Shown here: in pieces, positions 10,725 to 21,949 of the stretch
How the letters are laid out: the number at the start of each line of letters is the position of its first letter
Numbering within the stretch: the stretch's first letter is position 1
Source: Aporrectodea caliginosa
Lineage: Eukaryota; Annelida; Clitellata; Crassiclitellata; Lumbricidae
DNA: 64,000 nt
NCBI GenBank assembly: GCA_020284085.1
Contig: JACEVL010000055.1
Coordinates: 1-64,000 of the forward strand
Direction: 5' to 3'
Program-made: the position numbers and the translations under genes
Notes under the pieces: generated by a model
What the model saw: only the letters and a program-made list of their open reading frames with translations
Database searches by the model: none
What the model was told of the DNA's origin: nothing

Positions 10725-11102
10725 TTAGTATGGATTCTTGCATGTCCTGTTAGACTTGAAGACTGAGAAAAACGCTTTTGACATCTTTGGCATTTGTAAG
10801 GCTTCTCTCCAGTGGATTCTAATATGGTTCTGTAGAAAGTAAGAACGAGAAAATATTTGTTTGCATACTTCGCACTGAAATGGTTTCTCTCCAGTATGGG
10901 TTCTAGTGTGTGTTTTCAGACTCGAAGAGTATGCGAATGTTTTCTTACATACCAAACATAGGTATGCTTTTTCTCCTGTATGGATTCTCATGTGCCTCTG
11001 TAGGCTATAGATGTGTGTAAATATCTTTTTGCAAAACTGGCATTTGCGTGTCTTTACTTTGGAATGGCTTTCGTTGTTTTTCTTCGTATGATTATCCAGC
11101 AC
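10725..11102 (-). CDS. N-terminal three fingers of U1 (upstream frame)
   Basis: The frame runs from MLDNHTKKNNESH, part of the family leader, into fingers [38 protein letters not shown] and [19 protein letters not shown]. It then leaves register at IHWREALQMPKMS, a frameshifted reading of a finger linker. The Met here is internal to the leader: the same frame is open back to about 11203 but lacks the family ATG. This is the 5' half of the broken U1 exon. Confidence 0.7.
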   Translation of the reverse strand: MLDNHTKKNNESHSKVKTRKCQFCKKIFTHIYSLQRHMRIHTGEKAYLCLVCKKTFAYSSSLKTHTRTHTGEKPFQCEVCKQIFSRSYFLQNHIRIHWREALQMPKMSKAFFSVFKSNRTCKNPY

Positions 11103-11297
11103 AAATGATTTCTGACATAGCTGTGGATTTTCTATGTTTTCTTGTGTTGCATTTCTGATGGAATATCTTGATGAATGGTTGGAAGAAATGCTTTTCGACA
11201 GGAGTAATGATTATGAATTGTCAGGGTTGGTTCTTCAGGTATAAATTTTCCACAAAGCCAGCAGTGAAAAACTGGACCTCTTGTAAGTTTCTGTGGA

Positions 11298-11565
11298 CTG
11301 TAATTATTCTCAAACCCTGCCAGTTGCTTGCCTCTAGTTATCAGAATGAATCTCACAAAGCATTCAATAGAGAAATCAGAAACTACTTTTACTTTTCTCT
11401 TGCATTTATTTATTTCTGTTATTAACCTAAAAAACACGATACTCGTAATATAAAAGACATAATATGAGATAGAGAATCAGAATTCCGCCAGGTTGATCGC
11501 CTAAGACACAATATGAATCTGCAATGTCAATTCCACTATCTGAAATAGTCCATGAATACTTTATA
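11298..11565 (-). other. U1 intron, proximal part
   Basis: In reverse complement it contains GTGTCTTAGGCGATCAACC and GGCGGAATTCTGATTCT, matching the intron ends of U6 (about 48010-48045), U7 and U8. It ends at the target site of the 9-bp-TSD transposon; the intron resumes at 12636. Confidence 0.7.
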
Positions 11566-11574
11566 CTTATTTCG

Positions 11575-12626
11575 GGTTATCCCGTAGTTTAGGACTTTAG
11601 GTTGCTAAATTATTTGAATTATTGAATGTATTCAATGCCGTACTTCACGTTGGTAAGTAAGCAGTCTACCTATGTCCATGATAACTGACAGGCTTGTGAA
11701 AGACTTTTGCTCGCTTCGGTTTACGGAGATTAAGGCTTTTGCTGTTGGAAGCTCGGTCGCTTTATAAACATAGCCAAAAAATACAATAACTATCATCAAT
11801 CCCGCTTCCATTTCACGAAGAAATTCCTTTTTAATCAATCCAGCTTCGTGAAATTTCATTCAAACAATGAGCCTCAACTTCTATTTAACGAAAAAATATT
11901 TTTCATCAATGGAACTTTTATTTGCGTGGTGCTCGCTGCTGAAAGGAAATGGCTGTGAGAAGCGCACCTAAACCCGCGAAATACTAACTATCACTTCTTG
12001 TTTTCACGAAGAAAACCAATCCGAAAATTTATTCTGGGGCGGCAATTTTTTTCGCATTTTATCTGAAAAACGACTTAACCCTAACCCTGAATTATTCTCC
12101 ACTATCTTAACCGACACTCACTAACGACCTCACAACCTGACCCTAACCGACCCTTACGACGCAAATATATAGGAAGTAACGCATATGATCAAAGATAAAT
12201 TCTCGGCGAAAGGTTTGTACCATCCACAAGTCCGCCATTTTAAAATGTTTTCAAGTTGCATGTGCGGCGCATGCGTGACGCATGCGCAAAAGGTTACAGC
12301 CGCAGAAGTAAAATTTTCGTTTATATTATGGCGGTATCTTCCGCCGCAGAAGATTTATCCCTTTTATTTGCAAAGAACTATTCTCATGGGTCCAGCTTCG
12401 GTATTTTCCGCCGCTTCTATTGCATCAAAAACGTAGTTTCATCAATCCAGCTTCTATTTACGGTTACAATTATTTCCACCAATCCAACGAAAAAATTTCT
12501 ATTTAAATAACCAAATGGTTTCATCAATCCCACCTACATTTAGGGAAACCATTTTTTTCATCAATCCAGCTTTCATTTTAATTTGACGATATAAAATAAT
12601 TTAGCAACCTAAACTACGGGTTTACC
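11575..12626 (-). mobile_element. Non-autonomous DNA transposon with 9-bp TSD and internal minisatellite (copy 1)
   Basis: The ends are GGTTATCCCGTAGTTTAGG and, at the right, the reverse complement of GGTAAACCCGTAGTTTAGG, so the two termini are distinguishable. Flanks are CTTATTTCG (11566-11574) and CTTAATTCG (12627-12635), a 9-bp target duplication with one mismatch. Paralogous introns keep the uninterrupted site (CAACGAATTAAACATAG, about 47751). Subterminal regions hold degenerate repeats of AATCCAGCTTCTATTTA; the middle, about 11930-12400, is unique. No transposase frame is present. The TSD length fits Mutator-like or Merlin elements. Orientation is opposite to the copy at 63297. Confidence 0.85.
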
Positions 12627-12635
12627 CTTAATTCG

Positions 12636-13390
12636 TTGGTATGCTACTTGCTGGTCATTATCTGAATTAAAACGCGTTGAAATCTTCCAGTTTGATTCAG
12701 TGCTACTTCTTAAGCCTGTAAGGCTGAACCGAAATAAAACAAACAACGGATATGTAAACGCCACAATATTAAATGCGGTCCGTTAGTTGCGAGAATTTAG
12801 GCTGCACTGATAATTATTACTATAACGTGACATTCTATAGAAAGGGAAAACCAGCTGAAAATTTTGAAAACAGATTAATAATCGACAATTAACATGAATT
12901 AATTATTAAAAGGCACATTTTAAACCTTACCTAGCAAACTAGGTTGCTGATAATAGTGACGTCATCATTCTCTGTGCTCATACGCAAACAGGGAGTTGAT
13001 ATCGCATTATAAGAGGTGTAAAATTCACTCTAGATGCAGTTTGCAATATTATTGGAAATACAATTGGAAATAAAAATTTCATGGCACTTAACTAGCGATT
13101 TAATATTCAAATTATTTTTGCTATTATAATACGCACAGCATGACTCTGACAGATTTTCAGACGTTTGCTGCAATTTTAAAAAATGGGCTAATATTAAGAC
13201 GAGAATGCAGGAAGAGAACGAAGTGTCGAATTTATTAAACTTAATGTTTAGTCATATTATTACCACAGGGATATTAGACGGGCCAATACACCAAAAAATA
13301 ACCACTTAACCCTAAAGAAATTGATACAAAGGTTTTTCAACGGAATCTGCTACCGTTTGCATGCTTATTGACAAGGTTAGTATCGAAAGA
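12636..13390 (-). promoter_or_regulatory. U1 intron remainder and upstream module; exon 1 deleted
   Basis: In reverse complement, the intron piece (up to about 12740) joins directly to the upstream module at GTTTGTTTTATTTC, skipping the TATA box and exon 1. The palindrome TGACGTCA lies at 12957-12964. The remainder to 13390 matches 21235-21870 in inverted orientation. U1 therefore lacks its core promoter in this window. Confidence 0.65.
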
Positions 13391-13515
13391 GCGACACAAC
13401 GGAAGAGCGACGTATCAAAAGAAAACAAATCGTTGAGCTGTTTTAAAAGAGCGACAAAAATATTGCCGATTTGAAAGAGCGACATAACGAAAGAGCGTCA
13501 TAACAAAAGAGTGAC
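13391..13515. repeat. Degenerate GAAAGAGCGACA repeats
   Basis: About eight imperfect copies of AAAGAGCGACA with variable spacers. A related motif (ACGAAATGTCGTT) occurs near 226-255. I cannot assign these to a known element. Confidence 0.8.
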
Positions 13516-13739
13516 AAATCGAGAATATACTGGAGGGGTCGTGTTTTCATAGACGGAAATTAGCCTACTGGCTATTCAAATTGTTTATCAAGTAGTTAGG
13601 CTAATTATTGAGTTTGTTCTAGATACAAGAGAGAGAAAGATAGTACTGATTGTCTGAAGAGTTTGTGAGGGGTGTTTAGTTAGAGGTTTGTGACGAACCA
13701 CATCCAAGCCATGTGGGCCTACTTATATTTTGATGTATG

Positions 13740-13985
13740 TAATAATAATAATAATAATAATATCTTTTCTTTAATTGAGCGCCTGACAAACGCACTGCGC
13801 TGTACATTTACATGTTATGCAATTGAAACAATCTTAACTAGTTAACTACTAACAGAACAGACAGCCTGCAATACACGGCGCTAATAGCAGCCTACAAAGC
13901 ATATCCGCCCTAACGGGGCTCGAACTCGGTATCTCTCGCTCTCTTGGCCAGATGTTATCCAACGCGCCACCGGACCCCCCAGTTC
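13740..13985 (-). mobile_element. tRNA-derived SINE-like element
   Basis: On the minus strand, GGTGGCGCGTTGGATAAC (A-box-like) is followed about 45 bases later by GAGTTCGAGCCCC (B-box-like), the spacing of a pol III tRNA promoter. The T-stem pairs poorly and there is no clean acceptor stem, so this is not a working tRNA. The body continues to a 3' end reading CAGGCGCTCAATTAAAG and then an ATT microsatellite. A similar tail occurs at about 35920-35975 on the plus strand. Confidence 0.6.
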
Positions 13986-14354
13986 GCAGTTCCGTACTTT
14001 GATGTTAGCTTCAAAGGGACGCGGATGTCGGGGTGAACAGACGAGCGAGCGAGCGAAATAAGGCACGGATGCATGGGCTCAGTTTCTGATAATTGCGCAA
14101 ATTAATGTTATGAGATTTTCAGTTTTGCGAAAGATCAAGCAATAATTATGTGGTTCTAGATTGAATTTTGGCTAAACAAGTATTAAAAAATGCACTGAAA
14201 GTTTATTTGCAGCTATATGTGAAGAGATGTAGTGTTTTGACTCGTTGAGTATATTTACTGCTTTTACAATTTTTTTCGCTCTTCTGTTACGTCGCTCCAA
14301 TGAACCGATCCCTATTGTCATAGTAAACGTTAACTCTATTCTATCCAACTCTTC

Positions 14355-14790
<436 letters not shown>

Positions 14791-15100
14791 CGGGCGCATA
14801 CGAATGTAGAACCTTTGCTGTAGTCTAAATTATCATTAATTCATTCATAGAATTTATATAGCGCCACTTCAAGGGACTTGCTCAGAGGCACTCGAAGAAT
14901 TCATTCATTATTTGATTTCTATTGTGTTGTGTTTCAATAAACAGTATCAATGAATCAATGAAACATTGAATCAATCAATCAATCAAAATGATGCGAAATT
15001 AAACTTATATCAAAATATAATAAATTCATACCAGAGGAGCTGATTGGGGTCTATTAGGGTGATAAATATTTCGACCGTTCACTATGTTGTGGCCAATTTA
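14791..15100 (-). other. Left end of the U2/U3 inverted duplication, with a LINE/SINE tail
   Basis: GCATACGAATGTAGAACC at about 14797 is the reverse complement counterpart of GGTTTTACATTCGTATGC at about 18150, marking the outer ends of the inverted arms. A copy of the GCGCC/AGAGGC 3'-tail sequence lies at about 14855-14895, and an AATC run at 14965-14985. Confidence 0.6.
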
Positions 15101-16205
15101 TTGCGGATCTATCTTCCACCCTCAGCTGTACATGGATGCTACATTTCTAAGAGTCGTAACTGGTTAACTACGACAAATAAAGGTAGAACAAACTTTATTT
15201 GCTAAACAATTTCAACTTTAACAGCATCGTTACCAGTGGCACTGACTATGTGTGAAATTACCGTTGCAATTACATTGTGATTGCATTTACGGAACGGAAA
15301 CAACGTAAGAGTACGACTATGTAAAACTAGGATTGAGTGAAAATACGAACAAAGTTACCGTAGATCATGTGAAGTAAACCACAAGTGCAATAACAAAAAG
15401 AGATCGATAAAGTTAAGGTTCTTATAACTAGACACAAGAATTATAAACCAACCTAAACTGAACTGAAAGTGCCACAAAAACGCAAAACAAAAGTAGGATC
15501 CTTGAGTTTATCCAGTCCTATACAGGAATACTCAGATGTACTGTACAAAAGCTCTTACTTTTAATACAAAACTGATATGCATGCGCTAGTTCGTGCATAG
15601 CATTATAGATTGAGTAGCTCAGCACTTCCATTTACTTCTTTGTTCACCAATTGTTGCGGTGAACGTCAGTAATGTCGAATATTTAAGGTAATATCCGGTT
15701 CAGACTTCATTATTCGTAGACTCGAAGATCGTAAAAAAAATTTTCAACAGTTAATGGTTTCTATCCATTTGTGCTTCATTCATGTCATTTCAGACGAAGT
15801 GCATAAAACTGTTTCCTGGCATTCCTGAAAAAATCGCGTGAGAATGTTCTCTGGTATAATTCGAATTTGTATGGATTTTCTCATGTATTGTTTCGAACAT
15901 AATTTTGCAGACTATGTTGGAAATTGCAATATCAAATTGCAGAATTATTTTCTATATTTGAGCCAGTCACGGGGTGAGTTTTTTCATGATGTCTCAGACC
16001 CGAAGTGCATGAGAATGTTTTCTGACATATCTGGCAAAGGTATGATCTCTCCAGTATGTATTCTAACATGATTTTGTAGTGTGGAAGGTGTGGAAAATGT
16101 TTTTACAAAGAATACACAGACATCGTTTCTCTTCAAGGTGGTTTTTTCATGATTTTTCAGACCTGAACATGATGAGAATGTTTTTGACATACCCGGCAAA
16201 GATCA
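15101..16205 (-). pseudogene. U2: 3' part of a zinc-finger unit, badly decayed
   Basis: In reverse complement, about 16205-15955 reads as finger fragments: [11 protein letters not shown], then [17 protein letters not shown], then a deletion of about four fingers with a frameshift, then a last finger remnant before the stop. The 3' region follows with decayed finger-like sequence and a TTTATT (AATAAA on the minus strand) at 15194-15199. Several frames are needed, so it cannot encode a product. It faces U3 head to head and mirrors it. Confidence 0.75.
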
Positions 16206-16312
16206 AATAGCGTTCAGTTACGTATTGCTAGCGCTTCTCATAGCATAAAGCCTTTCAGAAGCGCTCCCAGTGCGGGTACTCCGACGAAAAAGGAAGGTTT
16301 TATATATATAAA
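16206..16312. other. Spacer at the centre of the inverted duplication
   Basis: About 107 bases between the truncated 5' ends of U2 and U3. It carries a GAAGCGCTCCCAGTGCGGG block like the LINE 3' tails seen elsewhere and ends in TATATATATAAATATG just before U3 sequence begins. Neither unit retains its leader, so the break removed the 5' part of both. Confidence 0.55.
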
Positions 16313-17139
16313 TATGTCAAAAGCGTTTTTCTCAGTGTTTCAGTCTTAAATGTCATACAAGAATCCACACTGGAGAGATGCCCTGCCAATGCCAAATATG
16401 TCAAAAACGTTTTCTTCGCCATTCCAGTCGAAAACGTCATGCAAGAATCCATACTGGAGAGATGCCTTACCAATGCCAGAAATGTCTAAAACGTTTTTCC
16501 CAATCTTCAAATCTAGCACGTCATGCAAGAATCCATATCGGAATGAAACCGTACAAATGTCAGTTATGTGAGTTTAAAACTAAGTATGAAGTTAATCTAA
16601 AGATTCATATGAGAAAGCATTCAGGAGAGAAGCCATACCTTTGCCGAAGATGTCAGAAAACATTTTCAAGCATTTCAGGTCTTAACTTTCATGAAAAAAC
16701 TCATTTTGAAGCGAAACCATATCTGTGTATTCGTTGTAACATAGCATTTTCCACATCTTCAGCTCTACAAATTCATGTTAGAATTCATACTGGAGAGAGA
16801 CCATACCAGTGTCAGATATGCAAGAAGAGTTTTTCCCAATCTTCGAACCTACGAGGTCATGTTCGAATTCATACGGGCGACAAACCATACCAATGCCAGA
16901 CATGTCAAAAACGGTTTATCCAATCTTGTAATCTGAAAAGTCATGCAAGAATTCATACTGGAGAGAAACCACACCACTGCCAATTGTGTGAATTTAAAAC
17001 TAATACTAAAAGTCATCTAAAGAGTCACACCAGAACACACAATGGACAGAAACCATACCTTTGCCAGATGTGTCAGAAAACGTTCTCATGGGCTTCAGCT
17101 CTGAGACGTCATGAAAAAACCCACCCGGTGTCTGGTTGA
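16313..17139 (+). CDS. U3: C2H2 zinc-finger protein, nine complete fingers, 5'-truncated
   Basis: The frame is open from about 16313, where it begins inside a finger (CQKRFSQCFSLKCH). The first in-frame Met is at 16378, giving 253 residues. Fingers in order: [19 protein letters not shown], where the usual helix Leu is Arg; [112 protein letters not shown]; then HPVSG stop. Linkers are TGE/TGD/SGE KPY. The leader, first fingers, promoter and exon 1 are absent: sequence identity to the family stops at about 16312. The longest uninterrupted stretch of the conserved tail, yet probably not a complete gene. Confidence 0.75.
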
Positions 17140-18175
17140 AGTGTGTAAAATTATTTTCCAAAGTTCACAGTCTGCAAAATTATGTTGGAAACTGTGCATC
17201 AGAACAACAGCCATACAAATTCCAGTCTTACCAGAGATTAATCTCACGCGATTATTTAATGTAGTTCAGATTCATGAACTTCGTCAGAAATACAGTGAAA
17301 TTATCTTGCGTCAGGATTGTAAAACATTTTCGCGATCTTCGAGTACACTGAAGCACAAGTCTTACCTTGTAATTACCTGAAATGTTTTACATTGTTGACG
17401 TTTACTGACAAGAGTTGGTGAGCACAGAGTAAAGATGGAAGTGCTGAGCACTCAGTCTATGATGATATGCGAGAATAAATTCATTCGTATCAGTTTTGTA
17501 TTCAAAATAAGAGCTTTAGTACTGTACAACTGAGTATTCCTGTAGGACTTGACATATACAGGGGCTCTGCTTTTGTTTTGTGTTTTTGTGACACTTTCCA
17601 TTCAATTTAGATAGTGCTATAATTGTTAGGTCTAGTAATAAGCATTTTAACAATATGGACCCGTTTTTGTTATTGCACTGCTTGTATACTTCACATGATC
17701 TAATGTAGCTCTGTTCGTGTTTTCACTCAGTTGAGGTTTTACATAGTTGTAGGGCCTACTCTCACGCGGTTATCGGTCCGTAAATGCAATCACAAAGTAA
17801 TTGAAACGATGATTTCACACATAGTCAGTGCTGATGATTACGTTGATATGTTTTAGCAAAATAAAGTTTGTTCGATCTTTATTATTTTGTCGTAGTTAAC
17901 CCGTGTAGCATCCATGTAGCCTACAGCTGAGGGAGGAAGATAGATAGGCCCTATTCGCAGTAAACTGCCCACAACATAGTGACATTTAGAAATATTTGTC
18001 ACCCTAATAGGCCCTTATACATATAGATCAGCTGTTCTATGAATTTATTATATTTGGGTTATATTCTGCTTCATTTTGATTGATTGGTTGGTTGATTGAT
18101 TGAATGATACTGTTTATCGAGGCATCACATGATAGTTCACCGTATAACAAAGGTTTTACATTCGTATGCTCCCGA
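17140..18175 (+). other. U3 3' region with poly(A) signal
   Basis: Just after the stop the sequence still reads as decayed finger-like codons (CCATACAAATTCCAG, then ATTTTCGCGATCTTCGAG). The block CAGTCTATGATGATATGC lies at about 17452. AATAAA is at 17860-17865, within AATAAAGTTTGTTCGATCTTTATT. Family similarity runs to about 18175, the outer end of the inverted arm. Confidence 0.65.
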
Positions 18176-18538
18176 TCCTACAGTTAAAACACAAAACTAT
18201 AAACTAGCCTAAGCAGGCCTATTGTAGGCCTACTTTGATGGAACAACCAGTAACAGATCAGTTATCTTTCATGCAGAGGTAAACAATTTTCCTCTTCTTT
18301 TATCATAATCCTAAGCAGACATAGGCTACTGTACTTTGAAGGAGCAACTAGTAAGATGACACAAACAAATGAGTATTTCGAAATCTTTTAAAACGCTCGA
18401 GCAATATCAGGATCCTAAGCGCAACTGGTAGAACATTCATTTCCTTTACTTTGAGCTATTCAACTGGACAAACTCCTGGAAATGCTGACGGAAAACATTC
18501 TACCGATGTGATCAAGACATCGGAAAGAGCAGCGGACT
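18176..18538. other. Unassigned sequence between U3 and nested transposons
   Basis: Short AT-rich repeats and a GGAACAACCAGTAACAGATCAG block also found near 44840. No open frame of interest and no element boundary that I can define. Confidence 0.4.
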
Positions 18539-18546
18539 GCCAGAAG

Positions 18547-20857
18547 TAGACCTGGGAGTCGACCCCAATAAGTTGACCCCAGTCGACTTGAGCATCCCAA
18601 GTCGAGTCGAGTCGTTTCTGCCTAGCGCAACTGACCCCCGAGTCGAATTTGTCCAGAAAAGTGACCTCAAGTTGTTTTCTCCACAAGTCGACTTAAACCG
18701 ACTTGAGACACAAATAAATCTAAATTAATCATATCACACTAATGATCGTGAGGTCACGGCAGCATTTAAGCAGTTTTGTAGTGCTTTTGCAAAAATTAAT
18801 GAAGCATGTTCTAACTTCTACGGTCTATACCGCGTAGCCTACTTAGGCTGCGGTTTAATTTTGTATTATCGACGCCGGTTGCGGCGGTTGTGCTAAACAG
18901 TTACTTGTTTTGTTTATAGGTGTCGATTTATCTAGGCCTACATAATTTGTTATTCTATGTTAATGCGTCATACGTACGTTTAATAAAAATGGCGAATCGA
19001 AATGTTAATAAAAATGTTAGCACGTCTACCATATCAACAGGGCCGTTTTAAGGTCGTCGTAGGCCCTAGGCACTCTTGCATTCGTAGGCCCCAAGTCCCC
19101 CCCAACTGCCCGTTCTTAAATAAAAAGCGAGTTAATGCGGGAAACAGTGATGAGTAACTAATTAACTAGACATTAATTAATTAGCTAATTAATTAGATTG
19201 GTAGCTAAATTCTAATTCCAATTAATTAGTAACAAAATGTTGCTAATTCTAATTAAATTAAATTACTTATAATTAAAAGTTGTCTAAATCTAATTAAAAT
19301 TCCATAATTAGCTTCATAGTTACCTTGCCTACATATTACTTACTTTTTGCTCGATGCTTCCATGTGACTAATAAACATCAACCAATTTACTTAGTTTTTA
19401 GTTTTTTATGATATCTTTCAAGGAAGAATTGCCTTTTGTTATGAGACGTGTTTATGATAAATTTCAGTAGAGCCTACATAAAAGAATCCAACCGTAAAGT
19501 AAAATTAATTGGAAAGTGTCTGTTTTAGCAATTACTTTCTAAGCTTCTAGTAAGAGAATAATATGAGATTTCTCAGCGTTTTCCAGCTGCATCTGAAACA
19601 TTATGTTGTAATAATTTGCTTTTGCAAGATTTGTTACAAATGAGCAAAGAAACAGGCTCGAAGACAATACTTTAGAACTCATGATAATTCCAATGTGCAA
19701 GTCCGATCTCAAATAAATATAAATATGTTCCACAGTAATAAGAAGAAACTGGATAAAGATCATTGAAATTTGAGTTTCATCATAATCGGAAATATTTGCC
19801 TAATAGATTGAACGCTTAACTGACAAAAGAAATTTTTTTAGTCGTTTGTATTCTGACGCCAGCAACTAATTCTAGTTAATTAGTTCAGCGTTAATTCTAA
19901 TTCTAATTAATTAGTTATCCCAAAAATGGTAATGCTAATCCTAATTATGAAATTCGAAGTAATGCTAATTCTAATAAATTTGTTAAGAAATCTTAATTAC
20001 CCATCACTTGCGGGCATATGGCATTTGAAGACGTTATAAGTGATCTTGCTAATGCAAATTAAGAGCCGTAATTTAAAAGTTCACATAGTTTATATTATGC
20101 TGTTGCACAGCGTAACTTAACTTTTTATTGATAAGCATAAAAGTTAACTTGTTTCAGTACAATTATAAAAATTATTAAAGTAGAATTTGAAATTTCTTTC
20201 ATTTTCGTGTCAAATTCAACCATTAAAATTATTTTTTCAATATCTCATTTTCAGACTTTCGTGGGCCCCTAAAATGTTCGTGGGCCCTAGGCACAGTGCC
20301 TACTGTGCTTAGTGGATAAAACGGCCCTGCATATCAAGAGCTGAACGCGCGCAAATCAATGAACTTTTAGGCAGTAGGGATGGTACGCATGCATTGCTAT
20401 TTGATACGTTAGGGGTTAGTGTTCAAATAATTATGGCAACAGAATTAAAATGTATCATTATAACAAGCCATCAGTGCAAGTACCAGTCCGCGGTCCGCCA
20501 CAGATTCTTCTGCTAACCCATTAGAGCATTACAAAACTGTTCAAGCACAAAAACACACTGCTTAAAATAGGCCTAATAAACTTTGACCAATTTTATTCAT
20601 CAGGTGTTGAGGTCTCATTACTAATTAGTATATGAAATTAATGCTTGCCAGGCAAATTGGCATGCCATTTTTGTATTATTAGCCGTACTTAATCGTTATT
20701 ACCCTGTCAGAAGTCTACTTTAAGTCGGAAGTTGCTTGTTTTTCTGCCAAGTCGGATCAAGTCGTTTTGGCTCCAAGTTGTCGACTTCAAGTCGACCTCA
20801 AGTCACTTTAGGGTCAAGTGGGGTCAGTTTGGCTGACCAAAGTGATTCCCAGGTCTA
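18547..20857. mobile_element. Outer hAT-type non-autonomous element with 8-bp TSD
   Basis: Ends are TAGACCTGGGAGTC and the inverted GATTCCCAGGTCTA. The flanks GCCAGAAG (18539-18546 and 20858-20865) are a perfect 8-bp duplication, diagnostic of hAT-type transposition. Subterminal regions are rich in AAGTCGACTT-like motifs on both sides. Removing the nested element at 19038-20329 and its TSD leaves about 1.0 kb with no transposase frame. Confidence 0.85.
19038..20329. mobile_element. Nested hAT-type element with 8-bp TSD
   Basis: It begins CAGGGCCGTTTTA and ends TAAAACGGCCCTG; flanks are CATATCAA at 19030-19037 and 20330-20337, a perfect 8-bp duplication. GGGCCC-rich subterminal sequence (GTAGGCCCTAGGCAC / GGGCCCTAGGCAC) is typical of a common hAT terminus style. 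The interior from about 19145 to 20010 is dense in TAATTA and is itself bounded by AGTGATGAGTAAC and the inverted TTACCCATCACTT, perhaps a third nested element. No coding frame. Confidence 0.88.
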
Positions 20858-20865
20858 GCCAGAAG

Positions 20866-21025
20866 GTAGAGATGGAGATGGAGGCGGATAGAAGGACGGA
20901 AACAGATACAAAGGCACAGCGAGGGAGAGACTGATACCAAGACAGTTATAAAGACAGGGAGAGACAGACAGAGAGAGAGAGAGAGAGAGACAGACAGAGA
21001 GACAGACAGAGACAGAGACAGACAC

Positions 21026-21069
<44 letters not shown>

Positions 21070-21200
21070 AAGACAGAGATTGGGGTAGGCATAGAGATAG
21101 AGGTAGATAGCCTAGAGACAGGGACACGATATAGAGAAAAATAGAGAGATAGATGGATGGATGGACGGACGGATGGATGGATCGATGGATCGATGGATAA
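20866..21200. repeat. Purine-rich (GA)n / (GACA)n / (GGAT)n microsatellite
   Basis: GAGA and GACAGA runs (about 20955-21067) followed by ATGG/ACGG repeats (about 21150-21200). The Leu/Ser/Val-rich open frames on the minus strand are artefacts of the repeats. Confidence 0.95.
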
Positions 21201-21234
21201 AATAGAGTTGACTTTTACTGGGTCAATACGCATG

Positions 21235-21870
21235 TCACAATGGTAGCAGATTACATTGAGAAACCTTTTATAACAATTTCTTTAGGGTTTGGTTGGTACT
21301 TTTGGCATATTAGCCCGTCTAATATCATTTAACGTTAAGTTGAATAAGTTCGAAACTTAGTTCTCTTCCTGCATTCTTATCTTAATATCCCATATTTTTA
21401 AGATTTGCAAAAATGTCTAAAAATCTGTGAAAGTCATTCTGTATTTTCAATACTCGCAAAAGTATTTTAATGTAAAATCGCTAGTTTAGTTCTATACGAA
21501 CTTTTAATTTCCAACCGAAATCTGCATCGAGTGAATTAATTTTGACACCTCCTACAAAACGATATAAACTCTTTGTTAAAGTAAATAGACACAAAAAATG
21601 ATGACGTCATCATTTTCAGAGACCTAGTCTACTAGGTAAGGTTCTAAAATGTAATTTTAAATTTAATTTATGTTAATCGTCGATTATCAATCAGTTTTTA
21701 TTATTATTTATTTTACAATTGCATTTTCACTTCCTGTAGAATGTCCCGTTTTAATTATTATGTGTGGGGCAACTATCGGACGTTACGAACAGCGTTTTTG
21801 ATATTGTGGTGTTTGCATATCCGTCGTTCGTTTAGTTCGTTAATATCTAGGCTGTAGCCTATACTCAAGG
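21235..21870 (+). promoter_or_regulatory. Upstream module of unit U4
   Basis: It matches 12750-13390 in inverted orientation and 29050-29600 in direct orientation. TGACGTCA lies at 21602-21609 and the landmark TTTGCATATCCGTCGTTCGT at about 21815. The TATA box and exon 1 that normally follow are missing: the sequence passes to an intron-like piece by about 21955. Confidence 0.6.
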
Positions 21871-21949
21871 ATAATCTCCATAGGCTTAAATATCTTGCCC
21901 AAGCATATTACAAATTTCGGTTATCTGTCGTTTTATGGTTCTAAATTAT

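Larger units (their letters stand above)
9875..11297 (-). pseudogene. U1: zinc-finger locus, finger exon with lost start and one frameshift
   Basis: The exon begins after acceptor AATTACAG (CAG complementary to 11298-11300). Where other units read ATGATGTCG, this copy reads ACTCCTGTCG at about 11205, so the usual start codon is absent. The frame then stays open through SKSISSNHSSRYSI, three fingers and part of a fourth. At about 10816 a 2-bp loss turns CATACTGG into CACTGG and shifts the frame; the downstream frame carries ten more fingers. Repaired, it would encode 14 fingers. The intron holds a 1.05-kb transposon at 11575-12626, and exon 1 is deleted. Most likely a recent pseudogene; an assembly error could explain the 2-bp loss but not the start. 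Confidence 0.8.

Noticed and set aside
11132..11437. Frame containing FHCWLCGKF, looking like a degenerate zinc finger
   Set aside because: Lies in the U1 5' untranslated part and intron in another frame; only one Cys pair and no correct His spacing; not open in the other units.
13905..13985. Possible functional tRNA gene
   Set aside because: A- and B-box-like blocks are present but T-stem pairing fails and there is no matching acceptor stem; better read as a SINE head.
16346..16571. Alternative-frame ORFs over finger arrays (also 9994-10323, 42571-42900, 48918-49235, 58049-58378)
   Set aside because: Shadows of C2H2 fingers: the repeated 84-base finger unit keeps other frames open by periodicity.
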